Shown: positions 9,049 through 19,041, counted from the stretch's first letter. The stretch: DNA of 64,000 bases from Ensifer adhaerens (GCF_020035535.1 NZ_CP083349.1:2170001-2234000); one strand, 5' to 3'. The notes: generated by a model from the letters alone, not told the origin. Numbers and translations: made by a program.

Positions 9049-9873
9049 TCAATGCGTCGCCAGTACCCACGCCTCAACCGGCTGGTTGATGCCCTTCAGC
9101 ACGAGCAGCCGCGTTCCGGCGCCAGCCGTCAGCGCCTGAGCCTCGGCCGCAGTCTCGGGCGAGACGAGGATCTCACCCGCCTCGGCCTGGGATTCGAGCC
9201 GGGACGCCAGGTTGACCGTACCGCCGATCGCGGTGAAATCGCTGCGGAAGGTCGAGAATTCGCCGATCTCGACATCGCCGGTGTGAATGCCGACCCCGAC
9301 GCCGAGCGTCTCTCCCTTGAGATCGCCGAGCTGGAGGCTGCCGAGGGCGGCCGCGCAGAGCTGCTGGATATCGCGGGCCGCCAGGATCGCCGCCTCGGCG
9401 TGGTCTTTCCGGATGATCGGGAAGTTGAAGATCGCCATCAGGCCGTCGCCCATCTGCTTGTTGACGATGCCGTCATGCGCCCAGATCGCCTGCGCACAGC
9501 GATCCTGAAACAGGCTGACGATCTCGCTCAGGCGGATGCGCTCGATCCGCTCCGAAAGATGGGTGAAACCGCGGATATCGGCAAACAGAATGGTCGCGCT
9601 TGCCGCAACGTGACTCTGCTTCTTCACGTAACGGAACGAGCGCTCGCAGATCGTGCAGATGTTCGGGTTCATCTTGCTGCGGGTGATGCCGAAGGCACGA
9701 AACGGCAGCGCCAGGGGCCCGCGAATGGGGATCGGCACATGCATCTGATCCCAGCATCCCCGGCAGATGCGGGCGTCGCCGCGTTGGGTCGGCTGGGTAG
9801 TAGAAGCTTCTGTCATGGTCTGCATCTGCTCCGGCTCACTGGGCCCGAGGGGCGTGAACGAAGCTTCTGCCAT
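9049..9873 (-). CDS. Class III adenylate cyclase with N-terminal CxxC pairs
   Basis: This 274-aa soluble protein has a catalytic domain at about residues 90-255. It contains first metal Asp in LFADIRGFT, K and second Asp in NKQMGDGLMAIF, the adenine-selecting Asp in RSDFTAIGG, and the transition-state Asn/Arg in TVNLASRLE. All residues needed for ATP cyclisation appear present. The N-terminal third carries two CxxC pairs (CRGC at about 37 and CTIC at about 73), which suggests a zinc or Fe-S site that might regulate activity. It is monocistronic; the next gene to the right is convergent-unrelated on the plus strand. Confidence 0.85.
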   Translation of the reverse strand: MAEASFTPLGPSEPEQMQTMTEASTTQPTQRGDARICRGCWDQMHVPIPIRGPLALPFRAFGITRSKMNPNICTICERSFRYVKKQSHVAASATILFADIRGFTHLSERIERIRLSEIVSLFQDRCAQAIWAHDGIVNKQMGDGLMAIFNFPIIRKDHAEAAILAARDIQQLCAAALGSLQLGDLKGETLGVGVGIHTGDVEIGEFSTFRSDFTAIGGTVNLASRLESQAEAGEILVSPETAAEAQALTAGAGTRLLVLKGINQPVEAWVLATH

Positions 9874-10052
9874 TTGGCAAGTTTTAGCAACGGCTGGAAG
9901 AACCTGAGGTCAGCGAAAGCCGGCCATCGATGCACGCACTTGGCCGCGCAGCCTTCTCCTCTCTCGACGCGCCGCCGCCCCATCGCATGGACGCCTGCGC
10001 GCACAGGTGGTATCGCCGTCACCTTCCGCTTCAGGCAAGGCCCGTCACCCCG

Positions 10053-10374
10053 ATGAAAAACGTTCTCTTCGTCTGCAGCCAGAACAAGCTTCGCAGCCCC
10101 ACCGCCGAGCAGGTTTTCGCCGACTGGGCGGATATCGAGGTCTCATCGGCCGGCCACCAACAACGACGCCGAAAATCCGCTGTCGGCGGAGCAGATCGAA
10201 TGGGCCGACATTATCTTCGTGATGGAGCGCGCCCACCGCACGAAGGTGCAGGCAAAATATCGAACCGCTCTCAAGAACAAGCGGCTCATCTGCCTGCACA
10301 TTCCCGACGACTATGCGTTCATGGAGCCGGCCCTCATCCAACTGCTGAAGGTGAAGGTCCCGCCCTATCTCTAG
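10053..10374 (+). pseudogene. Low-molecular-weight phosphotyrosine phosphatase-like gene, frameshifted
   Basis: ATG 10053 begins MKNVLFVCSQNKLRSPTAEQ, including the CxxxxxR(S) P-loop of LMW-PTP proteins (CSQNKLRS). At about 10155 one extra C shifts the frame. In the shifted frame the protein continues NNDAENPLSAEQIEWADIIF, keeps the 'MERAHR' region, and ends KVPPYL at 10374. With one base removed, a normal small 106-aa protein results. A sequencing error in the CC run is possible, as is a true knockout. Without correction the product is a nonsense-tailed 120-plus-residue protein. Confidence 0.8.
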
Positions 10375-10410
10375 CGTCGCCGATGCCGACGTTTTCGAAC
10401 TGGTCCGTCT

Positions 10411-11847
10411 TCAAGCCTTCTTGACCGGCGGGATGACCCAGGAACCGTCGAGAATGGAAGGCGGGCTGTCATCCGGCCAGTAGAGCCGCATCATCAGGAT
10501 GAACTTGCCCTTCGGCGCCGGCAGCCAGTTGGCCTCCTTGTCCTTGCCGGGTGATTCATTCTGGATATAGATCTCGGTCGATCCGTCGGCATTGGTCTTG
10601 GGGCTCACGCGGGCGCTGATCGAATAGCGGTTGAGCGGATTGTCGACGAAGAAATAGTTCTGGTCATACATGGTGATCGACCAGAAGCCGCGCACCGGCG
10701 GCAACTGCCCCTTCGGGAAGGTGACGATGTATTTGTTGGCGCCGTTATAGGCCCGGGAGAAAAGCCCGTCCTTGGATTTCAGCGACGTCGGATAGATCGC
10801 ATCCTGCGGGCGATTGGCGCCCAGCCCGATTGCCGTGATCAGTGCGCGCTGCAGATAGCCGTTCCCGTAGATGCCGGTCTTGGTGGTAAAGCCCCAGCCG
10901 TTGATCTCCTGAATATCGCCATCGCTGAACTTGAAATGCAGCATGATGCGATGGAACGCGGTTACCGGAATGCGCGAGACGAAGGCGGCGTCCAGCTTGC
11001 TCTTGTCGAAATCCTTGCCGGGCACGATGCCGATCTGGGCAAACTTGGCGATCGCTTCTCCGTCCGCGGCCGTCGGCGGATTGGTCTTCATCAACTCGCA
11101 AAGCAGCGTGAAGTACTCGACCGCATCCATGCTGTTGACCTGCTCGCGCACCGCCGTCTTCATGTCGATGTGCGGATCGACCTTGCCCGGTGGCGGAGTC
11201 CAATCCTTGCCGTAGGCGCTGAGTGGCACCAGCTTGCATTCGTCCTGCAGCGCGTGAACCGCCTTGTAGTCCTCGGGCGAGCCGTCGCAATAGATACGGC
11301 CGAGGATCCAGACGATGCTCGTCGGCGACTTGTATTCGGTGACGCCATCAGGGACGGTGCCCTGCCAGCCGGGCCCGGTGATTGCGTAGGACTGCGCGCC
11401 ATCGCCACTCGTCCGTTTTCCAGGCACCTGGAACACCGTCGTCCAGCCGTCGAGCATCGGAAACAGGAAGTAGCGATCCTTCATGTCGGGGATCGACAGA
11501 ACCCAGGGCTCCTTGCCCACATCGACGAAGGCGGTCGTATAGAGCGTATCGGCGTTTGGTGCCGTGACGTCCTTGAAGGATGCGTTCGGATATTCGCGCA
11601 GCTTGATGATGTGGCCCATCGGGCCCTTGGTTCCTTCGGGCTGTTCGACATTGGTGACGACCCGGCGGGTCATTTCGGTGGTCACCAGCGGATAGCCGTA
11701 GATATAGGCTTCGACGGCCAACCAGAAATCGTCAGCCGCCTCGATGGGATCGATCAGCGGAGATTCCAGAGCATTCGCATGTGAAAATGATACCGTTGCC
11801 AGCAGACCGGCACCGCCCAAAGCGACGGCACGACGTGTCATATCCAT
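10411..11847 (-). CDS. Exported DUF1254/DUF1214 protein
   Basis: This 478-aa protein begins with a signal peptide (TRRAVALGGAGLLATVSFSHA), and its twin Arg could make it a Tat substrate. The DUF1254 domain follows (YIYGYPLVTTEMTRR, APNADTLYTTAFVD), then the C-terminal DUF1214 domain (GFWSITMYDQNYFFVDNP...MRLYWPDD). These are exported proteins of unknown function, common in rhizobia. Two further paralogues form a tandem operon at 38649-41570. No neighbour suggests a pathway. It has its own leader and appears monocistronic. Confidence 0.85.
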   Translation of the reverse strand: MDMTRRAVALGGAGLLATVSFSHANALESPLIDPIEAADDFWLAVEAYIYGYPLVTTEMTRRVVTNVEQPEGTKGPMGHIIKLREYPNASFKDVTAPNADTLYTTAFVDVGKEPWVLSIPDMKDRYFLFPMLDGWTTVFQVPGKRTSGDGAQSYAITGPGWQGTVPDGVTEYKSPTSIVWILGRIYCDGSPEDYKAVHALQDECKLVPLSAYGKDWTPPPGKVDPHIDMKTAVREQVNSMDAVEYFTLLCELMKTNPPTAADGEAIAKFAQIGIVPGKDFDKSKLDAAFVSRIPVTAFHRIMLHFKFSDGDIQEINGWGFTTKTGIYGNGYLQRALITAIGLGANRPQDAIYPTSLKSKDGLFSRAYNGANKYIVTFPKGQLPPVRGFWSITMYDQNYFFVDNPLNRYSISARVSPKTNADGSTEIYIQNESPGKDKEANWLPAPKGKFILMMRLYWPDDSPPSILDGSWVIPPVKKA

Positions 11848-12031
11848 GTTCGCCTCCCTCTTGCCTTCATGGCGGCAAGAAAGTTAGCACACACTAAATA
11901 ACACTACTAGGCATTGTATCGGCCCGGATTTCGCGCCAGATCGCGACAACTGCCCGATCGCGCCGCCGGGCCCTCCTGAGACCCGTCTCTGCCGGCAAAT
12001 TCGCAACGCAACCCGGAGTGGGTCGGCAACG

Positions 12032-12083
12032 GCTGCCCCGGAGGCGGGGCAGCGCAAGATGCATTCGGCTGCGGAGCAGCCGA
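12032..12083 (-). terminator. Two tandem hairpins after the beta-barrel gene
   Basis: TCGGCTGC-gga-GCAGCCGA (12065-12083) abuts the stop codon of the gene at 12084. GCTGCCCCG-gagg-CGGGGCAGC (12032-12053) follows. Both stems are perfect. No U-tract follows, so they may block 3' decay rather than act as classic intrinsic terminators. Confidence 0.5.
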
Positions 12084-12932
12084 TCAGAACGACAGGCGGT
12101 TGCTGGACCAGACCGGGCCGAGGCGCTCTTCTTCCTTGAGCGTCGCCGAACCGTAGGAGAAGCGCAGACCACCGAAGATGGTACTGGTGTCGCCGGAGAC
12201 CGAAGCGCTCAGGCCTGAAAGCTCCTCGTTGGTGTATTTGTAGCCGGCAAAGAGCGTGACGGGGAAAGCGTCCAGCCGGTAGTTCGCCGTCAGCTTCAGG
12301 CTGCGCAGATCGTAATCGATGTCGTCTTCGCTGATGCGATGGAGCGAACCATCGACGTCGAAGCGCAGGTTATCGGTCGCGTAAACGCGTGCGCCGAGCG
12401 AACCCATATAGTGGTTGGCGTCAATGTCGTCGAAGTCTTCTATGCTCGCCTGGCCATAGCCGACCGAGCCATGCAGCGTCCAGGTATCGAGGAAATAGGC
12501 CGCTTCGAAGCCACCCATGTAATCGTTGAGGTCGACGCCGATGCCCGGGTCGAGGCGTGCGCCTTGCACGAAGACACCTGCCGCATAGAGATCGTTGCGA
12601 TAGTAGCCGTGCAGCGCACCGTCATAGCTGTTGGTGTCGAGGTCCTCAAAGGAGGCGCGCGTGTAGCCGAGATCGACCTGCAGGTTGAAGCCGGCGCCGG
12701 CATCGAAGTTCACCGCACCCCGCAGATCCCATGCATCCGCATCGATATCGCCAGGCGAGTCCACGGCAGCGCCGTAGGACGTCTCGACGTAGCCGACGAT
12801 ACCGCCGGACGCCTGTTCCACCGGCACTTCATAGGCATCCTGCGGCCCCACCAGCGGACCATCGATATCGGCCGCGGCCGCGATCGAAACACTTGAAAGA
12901 AGAAAAATGACGAAACCGCTCGCCCTGACCAT
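12084..12932 (-). CDS. Outer-membrane beta-barrel protein (porin-like)
   Basis: This 282-aa protein has a signal peptide (residues about 1-20, GFVIFLLSSVSIAAA, cleavage near AAA-DIDG). The rest consists of alternating amphipathic strands rich in Gly, Tyr, Asp and Leu, and it ends in Phe (NRLSF), the usual beta-barrel assembly signal. It resembles small rhizobial porin or surface-antigen-like proteins more than the RopA porins. ATG 12932 with GGAG upstream is preferred over a TTG at 12950. The substrate is not predictable. Confidence 0.75.
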   Translation of the reverse strand: MVRASGFVIFLLSSVSIAAAADIDGPLVGPQDAYEVPVEQASGGIVGYVETSYGAAVDSPGDIDADAWDLRGAVNFDAGAGFNLQVDLGYTRASFEDLDTNSYDGALHGYYRNDLYAAGVFVQGARLDPGIGVDLNDYMGGFEAAYFLDTWTLHGSVGYGQASIEDFDDIDANHYMGSLGARVYATDNLRFDVDGSLHRISEDDIDYDLRSLKLTANYRLDAFPVTLFAGYKYTNEELSGLSASVSGDTSTIFGGLRFSYGSATLKEEERLGPVWSSNRLSF

Positions 12933-13200
12933 TGCCCCACTCCGGTTCAAACCCCGGGGGAAAGGTAAACGAACACGGTTAATACAATCTCTACGGGAAA
13001 CAGATCAGACACCCTGCCAAAGTCGACACGATCCGGACACTGTGGCAGCCGTTCATCTCGCGGGCGACCTTCGTCCCCACTCGCCGCGCCGCGCAACACA
13101 TTGTCGCCGCACGACACCAGCGGCTGCCCTCATCCCGCGGTGAGGACCGGCCCCTCATCCGCCCGGTGAGGGCTCGTCCCTCATCCGGCCTGCCGGCCAC

Positions 13201-13225
13201 CTTCTCCCCGCCTGGCGGGGAGAAG
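13201..13225. repeat. Rhizobial intergenic palindrome, copy 2
   Basis: CTTCTCCCCGCC-T-GGCGGGGAGAAG is a perfect 12-bp-arm palindrome, flanked by GCC/GGCC-rich text. It is related to the copies at 2248 and 13349. Confidence 0.8.
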
Positions 13226-13348
13226 GCCACCGCTCGCCTCGACAGGAAATACCACAGGTTCACTTTGCGCCAATTGCTTGGCCCGAGACGAAACCCGCTT
13301 CGACGCTGACCGCGGCCGCATCCGAAAATGCCGGCGATCCGGCTCGTC

Positions 13349-13375
13349 CCCTCTCCCCGCCTGGCGGGGAGAGGG
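13349..13375. repeat. Rhizobial intergenic palindrome, copy 3
   Basis: CCCTCTCCCCGCC-T-GGCGGGGAGAGGG is a perfect 13-bp-arm palindrome followed by GTTAGGGCGAGGGG, the usual right flank of this dispersed rhizobial element. It lies about 125 bp from copy 2. Confidence 0.8.
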
Positions 13376-13455
13376 TTAGGGCGAGGGGCAAGCAGGCTTG
13401 GCTCTCGGGTTAAACCCGAGGTGAGGCCAAACTCGCCCTTGCGCAGAAGGCGTCC

Positions 13456-13878
13456 CTACTGGTTGGCGATCTTCTCGCGCAGCCGCTCATCCTGGGCGGC
13501 GATCTCGGGCGTCACCAGGTCGCCGAAATCTTCCATCTCGAACACCGGGCGGATTTCGATTTCGCTCGGACCCGGCATCGGGTTCGGGCAGCGCTTCACC
13601 CAGGCGATCGCCTCGGCCATGTCCTTCACCGTCCAGATCCAGAAGCCGGCGACGAGTTCCTTGGTCTCGGCAAACGGGCCGTCGATAACCATGCGGTCCG
13701 CCCCGTCGAAGGCGACGCGGGCGCCGCGCGACGAGGGCTGCAGCCCCTCGCCCGCCTGCATGATGCCGGCATTGACCAGTTCCTCGTTATACTTGCCCAT
13801 GGCGGCCAGCAGCTCTGTCGAGGGCATGTTGCCCGCTTCGCTGTCCTCGGTCGCCTTTACAAAAACCACTACGCGCAT
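13456..13878 (-). CDS. YCII/DGPF-domain protein
   Basis: This 140-aa protein has the YCII-related (DGPF) signature: MRVVVFVKATEDSEAG at the start, then DGPFAETKELVAGFWIW in the middle. Family members form dimeric alpha-beta barrels, often next to ECF sigma factors, but none is adjacent here. No enzymatic role is established for this type. ATG 13878 has a GGAGAA ribosome-binding site just upstream (reading leftward). It is monocistronic. Confidence 0.85.
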   Translation of the reverse strand: MRVVVFVKATEDSEAGNMPSTELLAAMGKYNEELVNAGIMQAGEGLQPSSRGARVAFDGADRMVIDGPFAETKELVAGFWIWTVKDMAEAIAWVKRCPNPMPGPSEIEIRPVFEMEDFGDLVTPEIAAQDERLREKIANQ

Positions 13879-14410
13879 TGTCCATTCTCCTCTGTCACGC
13901 CGGTCCCGGTCCTCGTGACCTCAAGGGGTGCCGGCATGGTGAAACCCAGATAGGTAGAGCAGGTTACGGGCGAAAGACCCGCGCGGATTTTTTTCCTATC
14001 CCGCTCCGGTGGAGGAAGCCGGATTGGCCTCCCTGACTAAATGACGAACGGGAAATGACGGTGCCGACAGGGGCGTCGAAAATTTTCCGAAAAAAGATTG
14101 GCGCGGAGAAACGAGGAGAAAAAGCGCTGCGCGACGAGACCATCGCTGCCGATCCAAATGTGCGCCGTTGGCTCAGGGACAGCCTCCCCGTCCACCCTCA
14201 TCTGGCAATTTGGCAGGAGGCCAGCGCCACCCCCTCATTCCTGTGCTTGTCACAGAGATCCAGCAGCCGTGCGTCGGCACGGCGGGAAATGCGGTCCTGG
14301 CGTACCACCTTTGTGCCACCAGGTTTCTCGCGCCGCCGACGCGACGCGGCTGGGTTCCTGTGACAAGCACAGGAATGAGGGCGGCTTGGCGTTACACGGC
14401 ACAAGACCTC
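13879..14410. other. Intergenic region carrying a TIR-bounded repeat
   Basis: No gene is supported. The left part (13879-14230) shows no clear signal. The right part holds the 150-bp element at 14232-14381, and the region ends at the nap terminator. Confidence 0.6.
14232..14381. repeat. 150-bp mosaic element with 24-bp terminal inverted repeats
   Basis: The left end 14232-14255 (CCCTCATTCCTGTGCTTGTC plus ACAG) is the exact reverse complement of 14358-14381. The interior contains GAGATCCAGCAGCCGTGCGT, which recurs with few changes at 45323-45350. No transposase is encoded and no target duplication is obvious. It resembles the non-autonomous intergenic mosaic repeats described in Rhizobium and Sinorhizobium. 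Confidence 0.8.
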
Positions 14411-14446
14411 AAAAAAAGAGGGCCACGCCGCGCCGGCATGGCCCTC
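14411..14446 (-). terminator. Rho-independent terminator of the nap operon
   Basis: Reading leftward, GAGGGCCA and TGGCCCTC form a perfect 8-bp stem around a GC-rich loop, followed by TTTTTTT. It lies 45 bp past the napC stop on the correct strand. Confidence 0.9.
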
Positions 14447-14490
14447 CGTCATCGCTGTTGCTCCTGCCGAATGCCGCGGCAGCCAAGCGC

Positions 14491-15189
14491 CTATTGCACC
14501 TGCGTGTGCAGGTCCGCCAGCGCCTGCCGCAGATCGTCGATCGGCGTCTGGTTGGCCATCTTCTTGCCTTCCAGTTCCGGCGGCATCTTCCAGCCGGGAT
14601 CGATGCCTTCCATGTTGGGCAGCTCGTGCGCGATGCCCTTGTGGCAGTCGATGCAGGTGGCCTTGCCGGAAAGCAGGTAGCGGGTGTGGATCTCGGCGGC
14701 GCGCTGGGTCTGCTTCTGCAGGTCCATGGCGACCGAGGAATGACAGTTGCGGCATTCAAGGCTGTCGTTGGCCTTCATGCGCGCCCATTCGTGCTGCGCC
14801 AGTTCCAGCCGCTTTTCGAGGAACTTCGACCGGGTGTTGATCGTGCCGAAGATCTTGCCCCAGACCTCCTTGGAGGCCTGCATCTTGCGGGCGATCTTGT
14901 CGGTCCACTGGTGCGGCACGTGGCAGTCCGGACAGGTGGCGCGCACGCCCGAGCGGTTGGAGAAGTGGATCGTGCGCGTCAGCTCCTGGTAGACGTTGTC
15001 GTGCATCTCGTGACAGGAGGTGCAGAACTTTTCAGTGTTGGTGAGCTCCAGCGCCGTGTTGAAGGCGCCCCAGAACATGACGCCGCCGATGAAGCCGCCG
15101 AGCGTGAGGAAGCCCAAGCCGAGCGTGCCGGCCGGTGTCTTCATGATCCCCCAGGCCCAGAGGATGATTTTCCTGATCCATGCGATCAT
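14491..15189 (-). CDS. napC: NapC, tetrahaem membrane quinol dehydrogenase
   Basis: This 232-aa protein has one N-terminal membrane anchor ([19 protein letters not shown], about 22-42) and four CxxCH haem motifs: CTSCH, CPDCH, CRNCH and CIDCH. NapC oxidises quinol in the inner membrane and passes electrons to NapB and then NapA in the periplasm. It is the last gene of napEFDABC, starts 4 bp after the napB stop, and is followed by a strong terminator. Length and motif spacing are normal for the NapC/NirT family. Confidence 0.97.
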   Translation of the reverse strand: MIAWIRKIILWAWGIMKTPAGTLGLGFLTLGGFIGGVMFWGAFNTALELTNTEKFCTSCHEMHDNVYQELTRTIHFSNRSGVRATCPDCHVPHQWTDKIARKMQASKEVWGKIFGTINTRSKFLEKRLELAQHEWARMKANDSLECRNCHSSVAMDLQKQTQRAAEIHTRYLLSGKATCIDCHKGIAHELPNMEGIDPGWKMPPELEGKKMANQTPIDDLRQALADLHTQVQ

Positions 15190-15193
15190 GTCG

Positions 15194-15793
15194 TCACTCG
15201 CTTCCGGCCGGCTTGAAACCCAACTCGCTCATGTCCTTGAAGTTGCTCGGCACCAGAGGATTGGTGTCCGCCTGCGGCACATGGCAGGCCGTGCAGAAGT
15301 AGCGCCGCGGCGAAACGTCGGCGATCATCTGCCCGTCGCGCGTCATGTAGTGGGTGACGCTGATCATCGGCGCGCCGGAATCCTGGGTGAACTCGCGCTT
15401 ATGGCAGGAAAGGCAGCGGTTGGCATTGACCGAAAGCTCGTAGCCCTCGATCGAATGCGGGATGACCGGCGGCTGGTCGGGATAGGCGCGCATCCGACGC
15501 TTGTCGTCGACCACCCATTTCGGCAGCGGTGCCGCCGCCTCGGTCGCCATCTGCGGTGTGGGCCCCTCGAGCTGCGGCACCAGTTTTTCCGCAACCTGGG
15601 CGACCGCGGCGGTGGTGACGAACACCATCACGCCGGCGGCGATTGCCATCCAGACGGGCCGCTTCGGGCCGGCAAAGGTGCGAAGCGGCTGAGCCTGAGG
15701 AACTGCCCCGAAACAAAGAGACAGGACGTTTCCAGCAATCCGCTTCAGCCGAGAAAACCCTAGAGGGTTACGGGAACGATCTTGACCGCGCAT
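15194..15793 (-). CDS. napB: NapB, dihaem electron-transfer subunit
   Basis: This is the periplasmic dihaem c-type cytochrome that donates electrons to NapA. Both haem motifs are present (CLSCH and CTACH), as are the usual NapB regions ([39 protein letters not shown]). ATG 15793 lies inside napA, giving a 34-bp overlap and an unusually long 47-residue basic stretch before the hydrophobic export segment ([19 protein letters not shown]). A later start cannot be excluded, but no good in-frame alternative with a ribosome-binding site is visible. Translational coupling to napA is likely. Confidence 0.95.
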   Translation of the reverse strand: MRGQDRSRNPLGFSRLKRIAGNVLSLCFGAVPQAQPLRTFAGPKRPVWMAIAAGVMVFVTTAAVAQVAEKLVPQLEGPTPQMATEAAAPLPKWVVDDKRRMRAYPDQPPVIPHSIEGYELSVNANRCLSCHKREFTQDSGAPMISVTHYMTRDGQMIADVSPRRYFCTACHVPQADTNPLVPSNFKDMSELGFKPAGSE

Positions 15794-18267
15794 TTTTTGA
15801 AATCCGTCTGTTTGGAGATGGGATCGGTGGCGTCGAGGGTAACCTTGTTGATCAGCTGGCTGGCGTCGAACCAGGGAACGAAGATGACGCCGGGCGGCAT
15901 GCGGTTGCGGCCGCGGATATCGACGCGCGAGCGGATTTCGCCGCGCCGCGAGACGATGCGCACTTCCATGCCCTGGTTGATGCCACGCTTGCGGGCATCC
16001 TCCGCATTCATGAACACGCGCGCGCCCGGAAACGCCTTGTAGAGTTCCGGCACCCGCATGGTCATCGAGCCCGAGTGCCAGTGTTCCAGCACGCGGCCGG
16101 TCACCAGCCAGGTGTCGTATTCCTCGTCGGGGGATTCGGCCGGCGGCTCGTAAGGTACGGCGAGAATGACGGCCTTGCCGTCCTTGTTACCGTAGAACTT
16201 CACGCCCTCGCCCGCCTTCACATACGGGTCGAAGCCTTCGCGGTAGCGCCACTTCGTCTCCTGGCCGTTGACGACGGGCCAGCGCAGGCCGCGCACCTCG
16301 TGATAGGTATCGTAGGGCGCCAGGTCATGGCCATGGCCGCGGCCGAAGGTGGCATATTCCTCGAACAGGCCCTTCTGGATGTAGAAGCCGAAGTCCTTCG
16401 CTTCGTTGTTGTCGTATTCGGCGCTCACCTCCGTCAGCGGGAAGCGGTCGACCTCACCGTTCTTGAACAGAACCTCAAACAGCGTCTTGCCGCGATAGTT
16501 GGGGTTGGCGTCGAGGATTTCCTTCGGCCAAACCTCGTCGGTGGTGAAGCGTTTGGAGAACTCCACCAGCTGCCAGAGATCCGAACGCGCTTCGCCGCGC
16601 GCCTGCACGAGCTGGTGCCAGACGTGGGTTCGCCGCTCGGCATTGCCGTAGGCCCCTTCCTTCTCCACCCACATGGCTGCCGGCAGGATCAGGTCGGCGC
16701 TCATCGCGGTGATCGTCGGATAGGCATCGGAAACGACGATGAAGTTGTCCGGGTTGCGATAGCCCTGCCAGGTCTCGTTGGCGGTATTCGGCCCCGCCTG
16801 GACGTTGTTGTTGACCTGCACCCAGTAGAAATTGAGCTTGCCGTCCTTCAGCATCCGGTCCTGCTGCACGGCGTGGTAGCCGGGCTTTTCCGGGATGATG
16901 CCGTGCGGAATGCGCCAGATCTCTTCCGCATGCTTGCGGTGCTCGGGATTGGTCACGACCATGTCGGCCGGCAGGCGGTGTGCGAAGGTGCCGACCTCAC
17001 GCGCGGTGCCGCAGGCAGACGGCTGGCCGGTCAGCGAGAACGGGCTGTTGCCGGGCTCGGAGATCTTTCCGGTCAGAAGATGCAGGTTGTAGACCATCTG
17101 GTTGGCCCAGACGCCGCGCACATGCTGGTTGAAGCCCATGGTCCAGAGCGACATGACCTTGCGGCTCGGGTCGGCATAAAGCTCGGCCAGCTGTTTCAGG
17201 AACTCCGGTTCGACCCCGGTCAGTTCGACGGTCTTTTCCAGCGTGTATTCGGAAACGAATTCCTTGAACGCCTCGAAATCCATCGGCTCGGTCTTGCCCG
17301 GGTCCTTGGAGTTGGCGGCATTGACCTCGATCGGGTTGTCGGGCCGCAGACCATAGCCGATATCGGTCACGCCGCGCGCAAACTTCGTGTGCTTCTTGAC
17401 GAAGTCCTCGTTGACCTTGCCGCTCTCGATGATGTGGTTGGCGATGTAGTTGAGGATCGCCAGATCCGAGCCCGGCTTGAAGACGATCGGGATATCGGCG
17501 AGATCCATGCTGCGATGGGTGAAGGTCGAGAGCACCGCGACGCGCACATGCGGCTGGCCGAGACGCCGGTCGGCGACGCGGGTCCAGAGAATCGGGTGCA
17601 TCTCCGCCATGTTCGAGCCCCAGAGCACGAAGGCATCGGCGTTCTCGAAATCGTCATAGCAGCCCATCGGCTCGTCCATGCCGAAGGTGCGCATGAAGGC
17701 GACGGCGGCGGACGCCATGCAGTGGCGGGCATTGGGGTCCAGGTTGTTGGAGCGGAAGCCCGCCCGCATCAGCTTGGTCGCCGCGTAGCCCTCGAAGATC
17801 GTCCACTGGCCGGAGCCGAACATGCCGAGCGCCGTCGGGCCTTTCTCCTTCAGGACCTTCTTCGCCTGCTCGGCCATCACGTTGAAGGCCTCGTCCCAGC
17901 TCACCGGCTCGAACTCGCCGTCCTTGGCGTAGACGCCGCCGCGCTTCCTTAAGAGCGGCGTCGTCAGCCGGTCATTACCGTACATGATCTTGGACAGGAA
18001 ATAGCCCTTGATGCAGTTGAGGCCGCGGTTGACCTCGGCCTGCATGTCGCCATGGGTGGCGACCACCTGGCCTTCCTTCACGCCCACCATCACGCCGCAG
18101 CCCGTGCCGCAGAAGCGGCATGGCGCCTTGGACCATTTGATCTCCAGCGCGTTGACACCGCCCGGCACCGGCTGTGCGGCCGCAGGCAGCGCAATGCCGG
18201 CCGTGGCGGCGGCGATGCCGGCCGCATGGGCCTTCAGAATGTCACGCCGCGTCAGTTCTCCGCTCAT
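15760..18267 (-). CDS. napA: NapA, periplasmic nitrate reductase catalytic subunit
   Basis: This 835-aa molybdoenzyme reduces nitrate to nitrite in the periplasm. A Tat signal ([17 protein letters not shown], cleavage after LPAAA) is followed by the [4Fe-4S] ligands Cys50, Cys53, Cys57 and Cys85 (CRFCGTGC...NC). The Mo-coordinating cysteine is Cys183 in NARHCMASA. The C-terminus ([13 protein letters not shown]) is typical. ATG 18267 was chosen because it gives a proper Tat leader and a 4-bp ATGA overlap with napD. Rhizobial Nap can serve respiratory denitrification or redox disposal; no nir/nor genes are in this window. Confidence 0.98.
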   Translation of the reverse strand: MSGELTRRDILKAHAAGIAAATAGIALPAAAQPVPGGVNALEIKWSKAPCRFCGTGCGVMVGVKEGQVVATHGDMQAEVNRGLNCIKGYFLSKIMYGNDRLTTPLLRKRGGVYAKDGEFEPVSWDEAFNVMAEQAKKVLKEKGPTALGMFGSGQWTIFEGYAATKLMRAGFRSNNLDPNARHCMASAAVAFMRTFGMDEPMGCYDDFENADAFVLWGSNMAEMHPILWTRVADRRLGQPHVRVAVLSTFTHRSMDLADIPIVFKPGSDLAILNYIANHIIESGKVNEDFVKKHTKFARGVTDIGYGLRPDNPIEVNAANSKDPGKTEPMDFEAFKEFVSEYTLEKTVELTGVEPEFLKQLAELYADPSRKVMSLWTMGFNQHVRGVWANQMVYNLHLLTGKISEPGNSPFSLTGQPSACGTAREVGTFAHRLPADMVVTNPEHRKHAEEIWRIPHGIIPEKPGYHAVQQDRMLKDGKLNFYWVQVNNNVQAGPNTANETWQGYRNPDNFIVVSDAYPTITAMSADLILPAAMWVEKEGAYGNAERRTHVWHQLVQARGEARSDLWQLVEFSKRFTTDEVWPKEILDANPNYRGKTLFEVLFKNGEVDRFPLTEVSAEYDNNEAKDFGFYIQKGLFEEYATFGRGHGHDLAPYDTYHEVRGLRWPVVNGQETKWRYREGFDPYVKAGEGVKFYGNKDGKAVILAVPYEPPAESPDEEYDTWLVTGRVLEHWHSGSMTMRVPELYKAFPGARVFMNAEDARKRGINQGMEVRIVSRRGEIRSRVDIRGRNRMPPGVIFVPWFDASQLINKVTLDATDPISKQTDFKKCAVKIVPVTL

Positions 18268-18548
18268 GGCTCCTGCCCTTCCTCTTCCATTTCGACATGC
18301 TCGAAAACCATGTTGGCCGAGATCACCCCGTCGAGCAGCGAGATCTGCGTCAGGCATTCGCCGAGCGCGCCCGTACTTCTGCCTTCGATGACGATGACGA
18401 TCTTGCCGCCGCCATGGCCGTGGATTTCGACGTTTTCCATTCCTGCGAGCGTCGCTAGCACCGCTTCCGTGCTCTGCGGCATCGTGGCGACCACGGCGCT
18501 CGAAATGTGATAGGGCGTGCCCGCCTTTGCCATTGCGGCCTCAGACAT
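18264..18548 (-). CDS. napD: NapD, NapA-specific chaperone
   Basis: This 94-aa cytoplasmic protein has the NapD ferredoxin-like fold signature ([12 protein letters not shown]...[17 protein letters not shown]). NapD binds the NapA twin-arginine signal and holds it until the cofactor is inserted. It overlaps napA by 4 bp and napF by 8 bp, indicating coupled translation. Length is normal for the family. Confidence 0.95.
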   Translation of the reverse strand: MSEAAMAKAGTPYHISSAVVATMPQSTEAVLATLAGMENVEIHGHGGGKIVIVIEGRSTGALGECLTQISLLDGVISANMVFEHVEMEEEGQEP

Positions 18549-19041
18549 GAGCCACCTCCGCTTCCAATGCCTTGACCACGATGGCGCTCACCGGGCAGCC
18601 GCCAAGGCAGGCGCCGCAGCCGGTGCATTTGGCTTCGTCGAGTTCCGGCAGGAACGGCCCGCCCATGCGTGGGCGAAAACGGATCGCCTGCTCCGGACAG
18701 CTTTCGCCGCAGGACTGGCAGGCGACGTAGCGGCGCGCGAGGCACGTGTCGGCAATGCTTGCGACATGCGGGAAACGCCGCACGTCCTTGGCCTCGAACA
18801 CAGGTTCGGGACAGGCTTGCGCACAGGCGCCACAGAAGGTGCATTCGCCGCCGGAAAAGTCGACGAAGGGTAAACCGCCTTCAAGACGGATTATGCCGGT
18901 GGGACATCGCTCCGCGCAGGCGCCGCAGCCGGTGCAGGCGGCAAGGCTCAGATCCGAAACGCCCGGCGGACGGATGCGAACGGGCTTTGCAGCAACCCGG
19001 CCGGTGAAGAGTTCACGGCGTGAAAGAGGCTCAGCGCCCAT
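18541..19041 (-). CDS. napF: NapF, ferredoxin-type accessory protein
   Basis: This 166-aa cytoplasmic protein has four cysteine clusters: CTGCGACAERCP, CTFCGACAQACP, CQSCGESCP (with a preceding Cys in ADTCLARR), and CTGCGACLGGCP. The N-terminal SRRELFTGR is the conserved NapF start. NapF is thought to help assemble or activate NapA Fe-S or Mo centres before export. It starts 8 bp after the napE stop and overlaps napD. Confidence 0.95.
   Translation of the reverse strand: MGAEPLSRRELFTGRVAAKPVRIRPPGVSDLSLAACTGCGACAERCPTGIIRLEGGLPFVDFSGGECTFCGACAQACPEPVFEAKDVRRFPHVASIADTCLARRYVACQSCGESCPEQAIRFRPRMGGPFLPELDEAKCTGCGACLGGCPVSAIVVKALEAEVAHV

Larger units (their letters stand above)
12933..13455. 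other. 523-bp repeat-bearing intergenic region
   Basis: No gene is supported. It contains repeated 'CCCTCATCCG' segments and two large palindromes (listed separately) typical of rhizobial intergenic mosaic elements, between the barrel gene and the YciI-like gene. Confidence 0.65.

Noticed and set aside
15643..17952. 769-codon open frame on the plus strand
   Set aside because: It is antisense to napA and napB and rich in Arg, His, Asp and Val in a GC-bias pattern; the opposite strand encodes verified NapA.
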